Part shown: positions 36,266-44,618 of the stretch, piece after piece
Numbering within the stretch: position 1 is the stretch's first letter
Layout: every line of letters starts with the position of its first letter
From: Luteolibacter sp. Y139
GTDB lineage: Bacteria > Verrucomicrobiota > Verrucomicrobiia > Verrucomicrobiales > Akkermansiaceae
Direction of reading: 5' to 3'
Length of the DNA: 64,000 bases
NCBI RefSeq assembly: GCF_038066715.1
Contig: NZ_JBBUKT010000001.1
Span: forward strand, 992,001 to 1,056,000
Position numbers and translations under genes: made by a program
Notes under the pieces: generated by a model
The model's input: only the letters and a program-made list of their open reading frames with translations
The model's database searches: none
Told to the model about the DNA's origin: nothing

Positions 36266-36281
36266 GGGTCTTGTCAGACCC
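36266..36281 (+). terminator. Short hairpin after metallophosphoesterase gene
   Basis: GGGTCT and AGACCC with a four-base loop start one base after the stop region. There is no U-run, so this is a weak candidate. Confidence 0.3.
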
Positions 36282-36418
36282 GCCCGCCATCTGCCTAATT
36301 TACCGTGGAGTCCCGTCGAACGACCGGGCGACCGGCATTTTCCCCCTACCCTCCCCACAACGAGGTTTTCGGACACGAAGATACCGGCCAGTCGGGTCGC
36401 TCCCGGGCCTCCGCCTTT

Positions 36419-37570
36419 TCAGGGCTGACCCAGCAACCAGGAAATGTGCGGCGTATAGAAGTTCGGCTCCAGCAGGAAGGAGTCGTGGCCCTTGTCGGAG
36501 TGCACCGTCACGTGCATCGCGTTTACCTTGGCGCTTTCCAGAAGCTTGGTGAGCTCCGCCTGCTCCTCCGGATAGAAGCAGAAGTCGGAGTCGATCGAGA
36601 ACACCAGCCAACGCTGGTCCGCCTCGCGACACCGCGAAAACAGATCCTCCGGCGTCTCGGCATCGCCTTCATGCGCACCGTCGAAACGCGACCACATGTC
36701 GTTGATCCGAAGGTAGGTGTTCGCGTCGAAGCGCTTCACGAACTTCTTCCCCTGATGGAGCATGTAGCTCTGGAATTGGTCGCGCACCCGATACCACGCG
36801 AGGATATCGTCCGGCTGCACCACATCCTGCCGCGCGCGGCGCTCGATCGCATCGAGGTGCACGAAGGTCTTGTGCGAAATCATACGGGCGAGGGCCAAGC
36901 CATAGAGCGGGCCGCCATTGCCGCCGTCGTAGTAGTCGCCGCCATTGAAATGCGGGTCGTTCTCGATCGCCAGGATCTGCTCGAACAGGATCAGGCGGTT
37001 CAAGACGGTGGTCTTGTATCCCGCCGCGATCGATATCACATTCTTCACCCGCTCCGGAAAGCGCGTCGCAAAGGTCAGCGCGATCAAGCCACCGACCGAG
37101 GGGCCGATGAGTGCGTGCAGCTTTCCCACGCCGAGATGGTCCAGTAGCTTCGCCTGCAACTCCGCCTGATCCGCCGTTGTCACATGCGGGAATGCCGAGC
37201 CCCACGGCTTGCCTGTCGCCGGGTTGATCGAAGCAGGTCCGGTGGAGCCGTAGCAGCCGCCGAGGTAGTTCGCGCAGACGATGAAATACTTGTTCGTGTC
37301 GAGCGCCTTGCCGGGCCCGATCATGTTGTCCCACCAACCCTCGTGCATTTCCGGCTGCCACATCGAGCCGGTGCCGGGGATGGCAGGATTGTGGCCACAG
37401 GCATGGTGCGAGCCCGAGAGTGCGTGGAAGAGCAGGATGCCATTCGTCCCCTCCGCATTCAGCGTGCCCCAGCTCTCATAGGCCAGGGTCGCAGACGGCA
37501 GTTCGCCGCCCTCGCGAAGATGGATCGGTCCGTCTTCGATCGTGAAAAACTGGGTCTCGGTGTCCGCCAC
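36419..37570 (-). CDS. metX: Homoserine O-acetyltransferase
   Basis: 383 residues from a GTG start, an alpha/beta hydrolase of the MetX family. It has FHALSGSHHACGH, YLGGCYGSTGPASINPATG and the nucleophile Ser158 in LIGPSVGGLIAL, where many MetX have GGSMGG. The Asp lies near SIDSDFCFYP and the His in KGHDSFLLE. It acetylates L-homoserine for methionine synthesis. No met neighbour lies in the window. The GPSVGG variant is conservative and keeps the elbow. Confidence 0.93.
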   Translation of the reverse strand: MADTETQFFTIEDGPIHLREGGELPSATLAYESWGTLNAEGTNGILLFHALSGSHHACGHNPAIPGTGSMWQPEMHEGWWDNMIGPGKALDTNKYFIVCANYLGGCYGSTGPASINPATGKPWGSAFPHVTTADQAELQAKLLDHLGVGKLHALIGPSVGGLIALTFATRFPERVKNVISIAAGYKTTVLNRLILFEQILAIENDPHFNGGDYYDGGNGGPLYGLALARMISHKTFVHLDAIERRARQDVVQPDDILAWYRVRDQFQSYMLHQGKKFVKRFDANTYLRINDMWSRFDGAHEGDAETPEDLFSRCREADQRWLVFSIDSDFCFYPEEQAELTKLLESAKVNAMHVTVHSDKGHDSFLLEPNFYTPHISWLLGQP

Positions 37571-37624
37571 GGCGCGCCGGGTCTAAGTCGGGGTTGAGGG
37601 ATTGGCCAGCCGAATCCGGGGCAC

Positions 37625-38179
37625 TCAGTTCGCCCGCGGGTCCTCCGGAGCCTCGGCGAGGATCCGGTGATAAGGCGACATCGAGCGCAGGATTTCCGCC
37701 CACAGGTCCCGGTCGTGGCTCTGCCCCAGCAGATCCGTATTCGGCCGCGTGGTGATCCACGTATTCCTGCGAATCTCCCCCTCCAGCTGCCCGGCGGTCC
37801 ACCCGGAGTAACCCACGAAAGCGCGCACCAGCGTCCCCGGCTTCCGGCTGTGCTTGATTGCCAGCTCGGCCGGGATCCGGACGTGCCACTTCAGCCGGTT
37901 GTCCTCCGCCCACCAGAAGGCGGAAAAAGTCAGGTGCTCGCGGGACACCGGGCCGCCCAGATGCACGGCCACGTGTTTGAGCGGCTCGAAGGCCGGCTCC
38001 TTGAGAAAATCCCCGACACTGTGCCCGGTCGGATGATTGAGGATCAGCCCGAAGGCCCCGTTCTCCGCCGAGTGATCCGCCAATAGAATGACAGAGCGGT
38101 CGAAGATCCCATCATGCAGGGACGGGTCAGCCAGCAGGATCTGACCTTGCAGATGGATCGGGGAGTCGGTCTCGCTCAT
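37625..38179 (-). CDS. YqgE/AlgH family protein (UPF0301)
   Basis: 184 residues from the ATG at 38179. Family pattern: GQILLADPSLHDGIFDRSVI, GAFGLILNHPTG, HLGGPVSREHLTFSA, VRAFVGYSGWTAGQLEGEI, NTWI. YqgE proteins are widespread cytoplasmic proteins without a settled biochemical role, sometimes linked to transcription or alginate control. It is upstream of metX on the same strand with a 54-base gap, and is divergent from nagZ. Confidence 0.9.
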   Translation of the reverse strand: MSETDSPIHLQGQILLADPSLHDGIFDRSVILLADHSAENGAFGLILNHPTGHSVGDFLKEPAFEPLKHVAVHLGGPVSREHLTFSAFWWAEDNRLKWHVRIPAELAIKHSRKPGTLVRAFVGYSGWTAGQLEGEIRRNTWITTRPNTDLLGQSHDRDLWAEILRSMSPYHRILAEAPEDPRAN

Positions 38180-38286
38180 TGCTTTCTGTTGGAAGATACG
38201 CCCACCCCTTCGCGTCGCCAACGGGAAACCCCGCGTGATTTGAGAATCCCGCTTTTCTCGGACGCCCCTACATTCATCCTCCGCTC

Positions 38287-39354
38287 ATGAATGGTCACCT
38301 GCTCCTGCTCGGCGTCCGCGGCCCGGAAATCGCGCCGGACGAGGCGGAGATGTTTCGCAAGCTCCAGCCCGCCGGCTTCATTCTCTTCGGCCGCAATATC
38401 GTCTCCGCCGAGCAGACCCGCCAGCTCACCGACGACTTGCGCTCCCTGTCCCGCGAAGAGCCGATCCTCGCCATCGACCAGGAAGGCGGCCGCGTGACCC
38501 GCACCAAGGATATTTCACCCAGTCTTCCCTCCGCCAACGCCTTCGCGGCGAAGGGCGAAACCGTGCTCGCTGCCAAGGCCGGCGTCTACACCGCCGACCA
38601 ACTCCGCCTGCTCGGCTTCAATCTCGACTTCGCCCCGGTGCTCGACCTCGACCACCATCCCGAACTCCAGAATTCACTCCGCGGCCGCTGTTGGGGACGC
38701 GATCCTCAAAGGGTGATCGACCTCGCCGGCAATTGGAACCGCTGGCTGCGCAAGCGCTCCGTCCTCTCCTGCGCCAAGCACTTCCCCGCCTGCGGTCGCG
38801 CCATGTCCGATCCGCATCACGACCTTCCGGTTAGCGACGCCACTCTAGCAGACCTCTTGAAGGAGGACGTGATTCCCTACACCGCCCTCATGCCGGAGCT
38901 CGATGCCGTGATGCTCGCCCACGTCCTCTTTCCCGCAATCGACCCTGACAAACCGGCCTCGCTCTCGCGCCGCATGGTCACCGATTTCCTCCGCAACCAA
39001 CTCGGCTTCGACAAACACCTCGTCCTCACCGACGACCTCGACATGGGTGCCATCGCCGACCGCTATCCTGACAATACCGACGTCGTCGCCGCCATCGAGG
39101 CCGGCAATGACCTAGCCATGATCTGCCACCGCACCGAGCGCGCAGAGGACGCCGCGAACCGGCTCGCCAAGATCCCCCTCCACATCATCGCCGATGCGGA
39201 AAAACGCCTGGCCAAGTTCCGCAAGAAACTCCACGGCCCATTGAAGTGGTCGCGGGAGAAATGGGATTCCGTCTCCCAGGAAATCGCAGATCTCGCAGCC
39301 CAAGTCCCGGAAGCCGGTGTCACCCTGCCGAACTCTCCGGTGGCCGATTACTGA
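38287..39354 (+). CDS. nagZ: NagZ-like GH3 beta-N-acetylhexosaminidase
   Basis: 355 residues, no signal peptide, as for cytoplasmic NagZ. The GH3 pattern is present: GFILFGRNI, ILAIDQEGGRVTR, NLDFAPVLDLD, the catalytic loop KHFPACGRAMSDPHHDLP, and the nucleophile region LVLTDDLDMGAI. NagZ removes GlcNAc from 1,6-anhydro-muropeptides in wall recycling. The loop is KHFPGHG...DSH in canonical enzymes. Here GH is AC and S is P, while the Asp and His are kept. Activity is therefore likely but not certain. Confidence 0.85.
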   Translation: MNGHLLLLGVRGPEIAPDEAEMFRKLQPAGFILFGRNIVSAEQTRQLTDDLRSLSREEPILAIDQEGGRVTRTKDISPSLPSANAFAAKGETVLAAKAGVYTADQLRLLGFNLDFAPVLDLDHHPELQNSLRGRCWGRDPQRVIDLAGNWNRWLRKRSVLSCAKHFPACGRAMSDPHHDLPVSDATLADLLKEDVIPYTALMPELDAVMLAHVLFPAIDPDKPASLSRRMVTDFLRNQLGFDKHLVLTDDLDMGAIADRYPDNTDVVAAIEAGNDLAMICHRTERAEDAANRLAKIPLHIIADAEKRLAKFRKKLHGPLKWSREKWDSVSQEIADLAAQVPEAGVTLPNSPVADY

Positions 39355-39401
39355 AGGACCGCTTCGAACAATGGAGAAACAAGGTCATCTTTGATTCACG
39401 C

Positions 39402-39506
39402 GTCCCGGAGGGACCTCGGAACTTAGCCGGTGGCGTGAGCCACCGGATGCGAATCGATGAAACACCCGCCCCGGCAGGGGCGCAGAGAAGAGGATTTAAC
39501 GTCCTC
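39402..39506. repeat. Cluster of four palindromes (REP-like)
   Basis: Four inverted repeats in 105 bases between nagZ and the converging membrane-protein gene: GTCCC/GGGAC (39402-39414), CCGGTGGC/GCCACCGG (39427-39446), GCCCC/GGGGC (39468-39481) and GAGGA/TCCTC (39490-39506). The arrangement looks like a REP/BIME-type intergenic element. Copy number in the genome is unknown. Confidence 0.5.
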
Positions 39507-39519
39507 CCGGAAGGCATCC

Positions 39520-39927
39520 TCACACGTTCCCCATCTCCGAAATGATCTTCACCAGCGGAAGATACAGGGCGAATATCGTGATCGGCACGAAGATGCCCAT
39601 CAGCAGCAATCCCAGGCCTCCCATCCACGCTGCCGCTTTTCCTTTCCCCCAGATGAAAAACGTCGTGACCCCCGCCAACGCCAGTAGTGCCAAGGCAAGT
39701 GACCCGTTGTGACGGGCTGCAATCGTGGTGATCATCGGAAGCTCGGCATCAGCTCCTAGTTCGGCAAACATCGCTCCAAACTTCGCCGCGGAGGAGCACA
39801 CGATCAACCCGACGACTAGCAAGATCAGCGCCGTTACCGTCACACAGATCCGCACCAGAAGCAGCGACTGGGCCGACTGGGCGGCCGCGCGCTCCACCAC
39901 CATTTCCAGCGGTTCATCCTCACTCAT
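39520..39927 (-). CDS. Small integral membrane protein, unknown
   Basis: 135 residues from the ATG at 39927. Three hydrophobic segments: LVRICVTVTALILLVVGLIV, SLALALLALAGVTTFF, AWMGGLGLLLMGIFVPITIF. The end, ALYLPLVKIISEMG, and the stretch FAELGADAELPMITTI resemble the C-terminus of type II secretion/pilus GspF-type proteins, but the cytoplasmic domains are absent. Its start overlaps the stop of the AsmA-like gene by eight bases, so the two are likely cotranscribed. The function is not known. Confidence 0.6.
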   Translation of the reverse strand: MSEDEPLEMVVERAAAQSAQSLLLVRICVTVTALILLVVGLIVCSSAAKFGAMFAELGADAELPMITTIAARHNGSLALALLALAGVTTFFIWGKGKAAAWMGGLGLLLMGIFVPITIFALYLPLVKIISEMGNV

Positions 39928-41467
39928 CCTTCTTCTCCTTTCCGCGCAACACGTCGAAGATTCCATCCACCTCCTTGAGCACACCCTTCGCGTCGTCGAT
40001 CGCCTCGCGTCCTTGGTCGATCACCTCGCGTCCCTGCTCGATCACACCGCTCGCTCCCTCCTTGATGTGGCTTTGCAAATCCTTGTTGAGCACCTCCTTG
40101 GTGAACTTCAGCACCTTCTCGCCGGTCTCTGGAATGATCTCGATCATCCGCATCCCCGCGGCCTCGATCAGGCGCTCTGTTAGATCCTCCTCGGGATGAT
40201 CCAGCGTGCCGGTGATGCGCAGCGTCGTCCACAGCAAGCCACGCTCACCCGGAGAAAATACGATCGTCTCGGCCCCCGGAATCCGCGCGAGCACACCGGG
40301 CACCAGACCAAGGCGGAAGTGACCGTCGAGCTGCTCCTGCTTGCCGATCTTCAGCGAGCCTTCCAAGCGCACCAGCCCTTCGCTGCCGATGATGATCTTC
40401 TGCAAGTTCAGCGCACCGTCTTCCCACTCGTAGTCCACCTTGCCCTCGTTCAGCGCCAGCCGGCGGAAGCGGGTGGTATCGGCATAAGCGGCCAGCGCGT
40501 CCAAGAGCGGCAGCGCAGTGAGCACGCCGTCGGTGTGGTTCAGGCTGCCCTTCACGATCGGACCGTTCGGTCCATTCTCCACCGTGAACTCGGACTCCAC
40601 CTTTCCGGAGACCCGTTGCCTCCAGGTTTCCGGCAGGACCTCCGAGCACAGCACATCGCGCAGGTGACCATTGAAAGCGTAGCCGTCACCCTTCACCGAC
40701 ATCTCGCCGTTCAGATCGAGCCGACCGCTCTGATAGACCCGGAAATCCGCGGCAGAGAGCGAAACGGAATCGTTGTGGTAGCGGAGCCGTGCCTTCCCGA
40801 GCGCCATCGGCGGAGCCCACTTCCACGGCAGCTTCACCGTACCGTCCAGGCCCTCCGCGCGGTAGCTGCCCTTCGCCGCGTCCGGTGTGACCTTCCACGA
40901 GGTGCCGTTGATGCTCACCGGACCGCTCTTGGTAATCACTTTCAACGCCGAGTTCCCCACATCCACCATCTGCACATCCACCTCATGAGGCACCATGCTG
41001 TCGTACCACTTCTTCGCCTTCGCCTCAGGCGGGACCACGACCTCCGGCGACTTCTTCACCCGGTCCGCGGCAGTGGCATCCACCACTACCTCGATCTTCC
41101 GGGCCCGTGCCTCGTCGATCCGCCACACGCCCTGCCACCAGCCGCCCAGACCCACATCCACGCGCAGGCCTTCCGAATCGATCGACTTCACGATCCCCTC
41201 TCCCGTCGCGGTGAAAGAATCGGTATCCATGCTGGTGCCGCTCCAGCGGAACGGACTGAACTCACAAGTCACGCCGATCGCCTTCCCCGCTTCGGTCGCC
41301 AGCATGTGGCGGAAGCTTTCGCCATGCAGCCAGCTGCGCAGGCCGATATAGCCGCCGCCTAACAGGACCACGGCCCCGCAAAACGCGATCACCGAGCCCC
41401 GGATCAACCAGCGGTTGCCCGTCTTCCCCTTCGCCACGGCGGCCTTGCGCCTCTCTCTCCGGCTCAT
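39920..41467 (-). CDS. AsmA-like membrane-anchored envelope protein
   Basis: 515 residues from the ATG at 41467. A basic N-terminus (MSRRERRKAAVAKGK) and one transmembrane helix (GSVIAFCGAVVLLGGGYIGL) are followed by a long beta-rich periplasmic region typical of AsmA/TamB-type proteins, such as VTCEFSPFRWSGTSM, GSLNHTDGVLTALPLLDALA and RFRRLALNEGKVDYEW. The last 80 residues are amphipathic (VLNKDLQSHIKEGASGVIEQ). AsmA-like proteins are linked to lipid transport between membranes. Here the domain is short, so it may be a minimal bridge. Its stop overlaps the next gene. Confidence 0.7.
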   Translation of the reverse strand: MSRRERRKAAVAKGKTGNRWLIRGSVIAFCGAVVLLGGGYIGLRSWLHGESFRHMLATEAGKAIGVTCEFSPFRWSGTSMDTDSFTATGEGIVKSIDSEGLRVDVGLGGWWQGVWRIDEARARKIEVVVDATAADRVKKSPEVVVPPEAKAKKWYDSMVPHEVDVQMVDVGNSALKVITKSGPVSINGTSWKVTPDAAKGSYRAEGLDGTVKLPWKWAPPMALGKARLRYHNDSVSLSAADFRVYQSGRLDLNGEMSVKGDGYAFNGHLRDVLCSEVLPETWRQRVSGKVESEFTVENGPNGPIVKGSLNHTDGVLTALPLLDALAAYADTTRFRRLALNEGKVDYEWEDGALNLQKIIIGSEGLVRLEGSLKIGKQEQLDGHFRLGLVPGVLARIPGAETIVFSPGERGLLWTTLRITGTLDHPEEDLTERLIEAAGMRMIEIIPETGEKVLKFTKEVLNKDLQSHIKEGASGVIEQGREVIDQGREAIDDAKGVLKEVDGIFDVLRGKEKKDE

Positions 41468-41519
41468 GCGGAGAAAGCTGGCCGCTTTCCCCCGCCGGGG
41501 CAAGGCAACGATGGCGGAC

Positions 41520-42545
41520 TCACCGGGCCTCGGGATGGGCTCTCCGGATCAACGCCACGACCTGATCCAGCAAGTATCTCAGCACCTCCGAAAAACCCAC
41601 CGTGATCAAAAGACCGATCGGGACGAGGATCACAAACCGGCCGACCCAATTCTCAGCCGCCAGATTCACGTACGGAGTCACGTGGTCCCGCATCAGCGAA
41701 GTCGCGAAGGCCTGCCCGCAATAGTAGTAAATCGCATTCCGTCCCACGTGCTCCAGCAACCGGAACCGCCCCGAAAGATCCCGGTAGAAGAAGATGATCG
41801 CACTCACCGAGATCATCGACGCGCAAACATAGGGAAGCTGGGCCGGGAATTTCTTCGCCTGCAGCTGGAACGCATCCTCCCCCAGAAACAAGGCGCACAA
41901 ACCCCATCCCACCGCACCGGCGATCAAGCACCCGATCGCCGCCCTCTTCTGAAGGCCCGTGAAAATCACCTTCTCCCGGATGAAATACCCGAACAGGAAC
42001 AGCGGCAGATAGAAGAACACATCCCGGCTATCCACCCCGAGCACCGGGAACCCGCTCGTCTCCCTCGCCAGGAACATGAACGGAATCGGCAGGAACAGCC
42101 CGATCCCCACCAGATACTTGAAGCGCGAAACCCTCGCCACCAGTGCCTCGGCGAAAAGCAGCACCACCAGATAGCACGGCACAAACCAGTAGCTCCACAC
42201 GAAGCTCTCCAGTCCCTCGATCTTCTCGCTGCTGAAAAGAAGATACTTCGCCGGCACCAGCACCTTCCTCTCCCACGGCGAGCCGTTGAACAGCATCAGG
42301 AGCAGCACACAAAACGCGAACGTCGTCGAAAGCCGGATCACCGCACCGATGAGCATTTCCTTCCCCACCACCGCCCGCGTCATCCCGCTCAGGAAGAAAA
42401 ACGCCGGCACATCCAGCAGCAGCGTAAACGACCGCAACCACTCTGGCTGCCCGAAGCTATTGTGAAACGCCACATGGATCACCACGATCCACAGCGCCAC
42501 GATCCCGCGGAAAACATCCAGATACGAGTCGCGGCGTTTGTTCAT
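41520..42545 (-). CDS. Acyltransferase_3 family integral membrane protein
   Basis: 341 residues from the ATG at 42545; an earlier ATG at 42575 is possible. It begins SYLDVFRGIVALWIVVIHV, the acyltransferase-3/OatA-type R-G-x-A-x-x-x-V-x-x-H motif, and has about ten hydrophobic helices (DVPAFFFLSGMTRAVVG, YLLFSS, FVPCYLVVLLFAEALVA). The C-terminal helices GRFVILVPIGLLITVGF complete the fold. Members O-acylate cell-surface polysaccharides or peptidoglycan. The substrate is not indicated by neighbours. Confidence 0.8.
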   Translation of the reverse strand: MNKRRDSYLDVFRGIVALWIVVIHVAFHNSFGQPEWLRSFTLLLDVPAFFFLSGMTRAVVGKEMLIGAVIRLSTTFAFCVLLLMLFNGSPWERKVLVPAKYLLFSSEKIEGLESFVWSYWFVPCYLVVLLFAEALVARVSRFKYLVGIGLFLPIPFMFLARETSGFPVLGVDSRDVFFYLPLFLFGYFIREKVIFTGLQKRAAIGCLIAGAVGWGLCALFLGEDAFQLQAKKFPAQLPYVCASMISVSAIIFFYRDLSGRFRLLEHVGRNAIYYYCGQAFATSLMRDHVTPYVNLAAENWVGRFVILVPIGLLITVGFSEVLRYLLDQVVALIRRAHPEAR

Positions 42546-42719
42546 GCAGGCACCCTGAAGACGCTTAAATCCCATTTATTATCAAGGTGGTCGAGGGAGA
42601 ACCGCCGCCCTCGGCAGTCAGGTCGCCTACCTCCATCGCAAGCCACCGCTAACAACGGTGCAGGCGCTTACCCCCTCCCCGCTTGCACCGCCCGGCTGCG
42701 CGCCTACACTCCCCTCAAC

Positions 42720-43265
42720 ATGCACGAGGAAATCTCCCTGGCCCGCGAAGTCGAAGCCATCCAGATCCCCAGCGGTGACGCGATCACGCTGCCGGCCGGC
42801 ACTCCCGTTTTCATCACCCAGCGCCTCGGCGGCACCTACACCGTGGCCACCTCCGCCGGTCTGGCCCGGATTTCCTCGAAGGATGCCGATGCCCTCGGCG
42901 TGGATCTCGAGAAGGAAAAGGAGAAGGTCGCCCAAGCCGAGCGCCTGAAGGATGCCCCGGTCGAGGAGCAGGTCTGGGCCCAGCTCAAGAGCGTCTACGA
43001 CCCCGAAATCCCGGTCGACATCGTCAATCTCGGCCTCGTTTACGACTGCGCCATCGAGGAACTGGACGGCAGCAAGACCGTCACCGTGAAGATGACCCTG
43101 ACCGCCCCCGGCTGCGGCATGGGCCCGGTCATCGCCGCGGATGCGCAATCCAAGATCATGACCATCGAAGGCATCGACGACGCCAAGGTGGAACTCGTCT
43201 GGGACCCCGCTTGGAATCAGGACATGATCTCCGAGGAAGGGAAGATGAAGCTCGGGATGATCTAA
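42720..43265 (+). CDS. sufT: SufT-type MIP18/DUF59 iron-sulfur maturation protein
   Basis: 181 residues from the ATG at 42720. The MIP18 core is at the C-terminus: VWAQLKSVYDPEIPVDIVNLGLVYDC, with parts YDPEIPVDIVNLGLVYD, and LTAPGCGMGPVIAADAQSKI with the conserved Cys. The N-terminal 80 residues (IQIPSGDAITLPAGTPVFIT, VATSAGLARIS) are the SufT-specific extension. SufT assists Fe-S protein maturation under high demand. No other suf genes are present. The open frame upstream to 41415 is antisense to the acyltransferase and not coding. Confidence 0.9.
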   Translation: MHEEISLAREVEAIQIPSGDAITLPAGTPVFITQRLGGTYTVATSAGLARISSKDADALGVDLEKEKEKVAQAERLKDAPVEEQVWAQLKSVYDPEIPVDIVNLGLVYDCAIEELDGSKTVTVKMTLTAPGCGMGPVIAADAQSKIMTIEGIDDAKVELVWDPAWNQDMISEEGKMKLGMI

Positions 43266-43319
43266 CCCGGGGAACGGAAAAGCATTTCCGCCCTAACGGA
43301 TTCTGGGGCAAGCTACGGC

Positions 43320-44618
43320 GTGACCTCGGGAAAACACGCCGGCTCCTTCGCCGCCACCGCACTGGTGGTGGCAAGCATGGTCGGCACCGGAGTCTTCACT
43401 TCGCTGGGCTTCCAGCTCGTCGACCTCAGTTCCGGCCCTCAAATCATCCTGCTGTGGCTGCTCGGCGGATTGCTCGCCCTGTGCGGGGCCTTTTGTTACG
43501 CGGAGGTCGCAGCGCTGCTGCCGAAGTCGGGCGGTGAGTATCACTTCCTGCGGTCGATCTATCATCCGAGCCTCGGCTTCATGGCGGGCATGCTCTCGGC
43601 CTTCGCCGGCTTCGCGGCACCCACGGCGATCACCGCCCTCGCTTTCGGTGAATACCTTCACAAGGCGTGGGGCGGCCTGGAAGTTCATCACGCCGCGGCG
43701 CTGGTCATCCTCTTGGGCGCCGCAGCCCACTCGGTGAGCACGCAGACCAGCGCGAGGGTGCAGGTGGCAGCAACCGGGCTGAAGCTGATCCTGATCGTCA
43801 CCTTCATCGTTGCGGCGTGGACGCTTCCCGGCGAAGGGGACATCCGCTGGACGGTGGACTTGAAAGCGGATTCGGCAGCGGTGATCACGCCCGCCTTCGC
43901 CATCTCCCTGCTCTACGTGACCTATTCCTACACCGGCTGGAATGCGGCGGTATACGGGCTGGAGGAATGGAATGATCCCCAGCGCACCGTGAAGCGAGCA
44001 CTGCTGTGGGGCACCGTTCTGGTTACGATTCTCTACGTCGGCTTGAACGCCTCCTTCCTCCACGCCGCCCCGGTAGAAAAGCTCAAGGGCCAGGAAGCGG
44101 TCGGCCACATCGCCTCCACTTCCCTGTTCGGAACCCAGGCGGCACGGGTCATCTCCGGCCTCTTCGCTGTAGGCCTCTTCGCCTCCGCCAGCGCGTTGCT
44201 ATGGGCAGGCCCGCGGGTGCTGGCCGCGATGGGTCGCCACATGCAATCGCTCTCATTCTTCGCGCCGCGCGGCGAGGTGCCGCGGCTCGCGCTGGGATTC
44301 CAAATCACGGTCGCCTTGCTGCTGGTCTTCGTGTTTTCGGGAAAGCTGCGGCACCTGATGGACGTGACCCAGGTGGGACTCACCCTTTCCACCTCGCTGG
44401 TGGTGGCGGGCTGCATGGTGCTCCGCCACCGTCATCCGGACCTGCCCCGCCCCGTGAAAGTCCCGCTCTATCCGCTCCCCCCACTGTTGTTTCTGGCGAT
44501 GTCCGTATTCATCGTGGGATTCTCCGCAGTGAAAGAGCCGCTGCTGACACTCGGCGGCGCGGGACTCGCAGTTTTCTTTGCGCTTGTTTGGTTTCCGCTC
44601 AAAATGCTCCGAAGATGA
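43320..44618 (+). CDS. APC-superfamily amino-acid permease
   Basis: 432 residues from a GTG start. The first helix has the APC unwound motif VASMVGTGVFTSLG, followed by FCYAEVAALLPKSGGEYHFL and the middle helices typical of 12-TM amino-acid permeases (ITPAFAISLLYVTYSYTGWN, AVYGLEEWNDPQRTV, GTVLVTILYVGLNASFLHA). It probably exchanges or imports an amino acid across the inner membrane. Its stop overlaps the ATG of the following lipoprotein gene (ATGA), so the two are likely coexpressed. Confidence 0.9.
   Translation: MTSGKHAGSFAATALVVASMVGTGVFTSLGFQLVDLSSGPQIILLWLLGGLLALCGAFCYAEVAALLPKSGGEYHFLRSIYHPSLGFMAGMLSAFAGFAAPTAITALAFGEYLHKAWGGLEVHHAAALVILLGAAAHSVSTQTSARVQVAATGLKLILIVTFIVAAWTLPGEGDIRWTVDLKADSAAVITPAFAISLLYVTYSYTGWNAAVYGLEEWNDPQRTVKRALLWGTVLVTILYVGLNASFLHAAPVEKLKGQEAVGHIASTSLFGTQAARVISGLFAVGLFASASALLWAGPRVLAAMGRHMQSLSFFAPRGEVPRLALGFQITVALLLVFVFSGKLRHLMDVTQVGLTLSTSLVVAGCMVLRHRHPDLPRPVKVPLYPLPPLLFLAMSVFIVGFSAVKEPLLTLGGAGLAVFFALVWFPLKMLRR

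Noticed and set aside
41415..42719. Long N-terminal extension of SufT
   Set aside because: Lies antisense to the acyltransferase and reads as Arg/His/Pro-rich noise; the ATG at 42720 gives the normal SufT length.
44006..44614. N-terminal extension of the lipoprotein gene after the permease
   Set aside because: Overlaps the permease in another frame; the lipobox signal starts at 44615.
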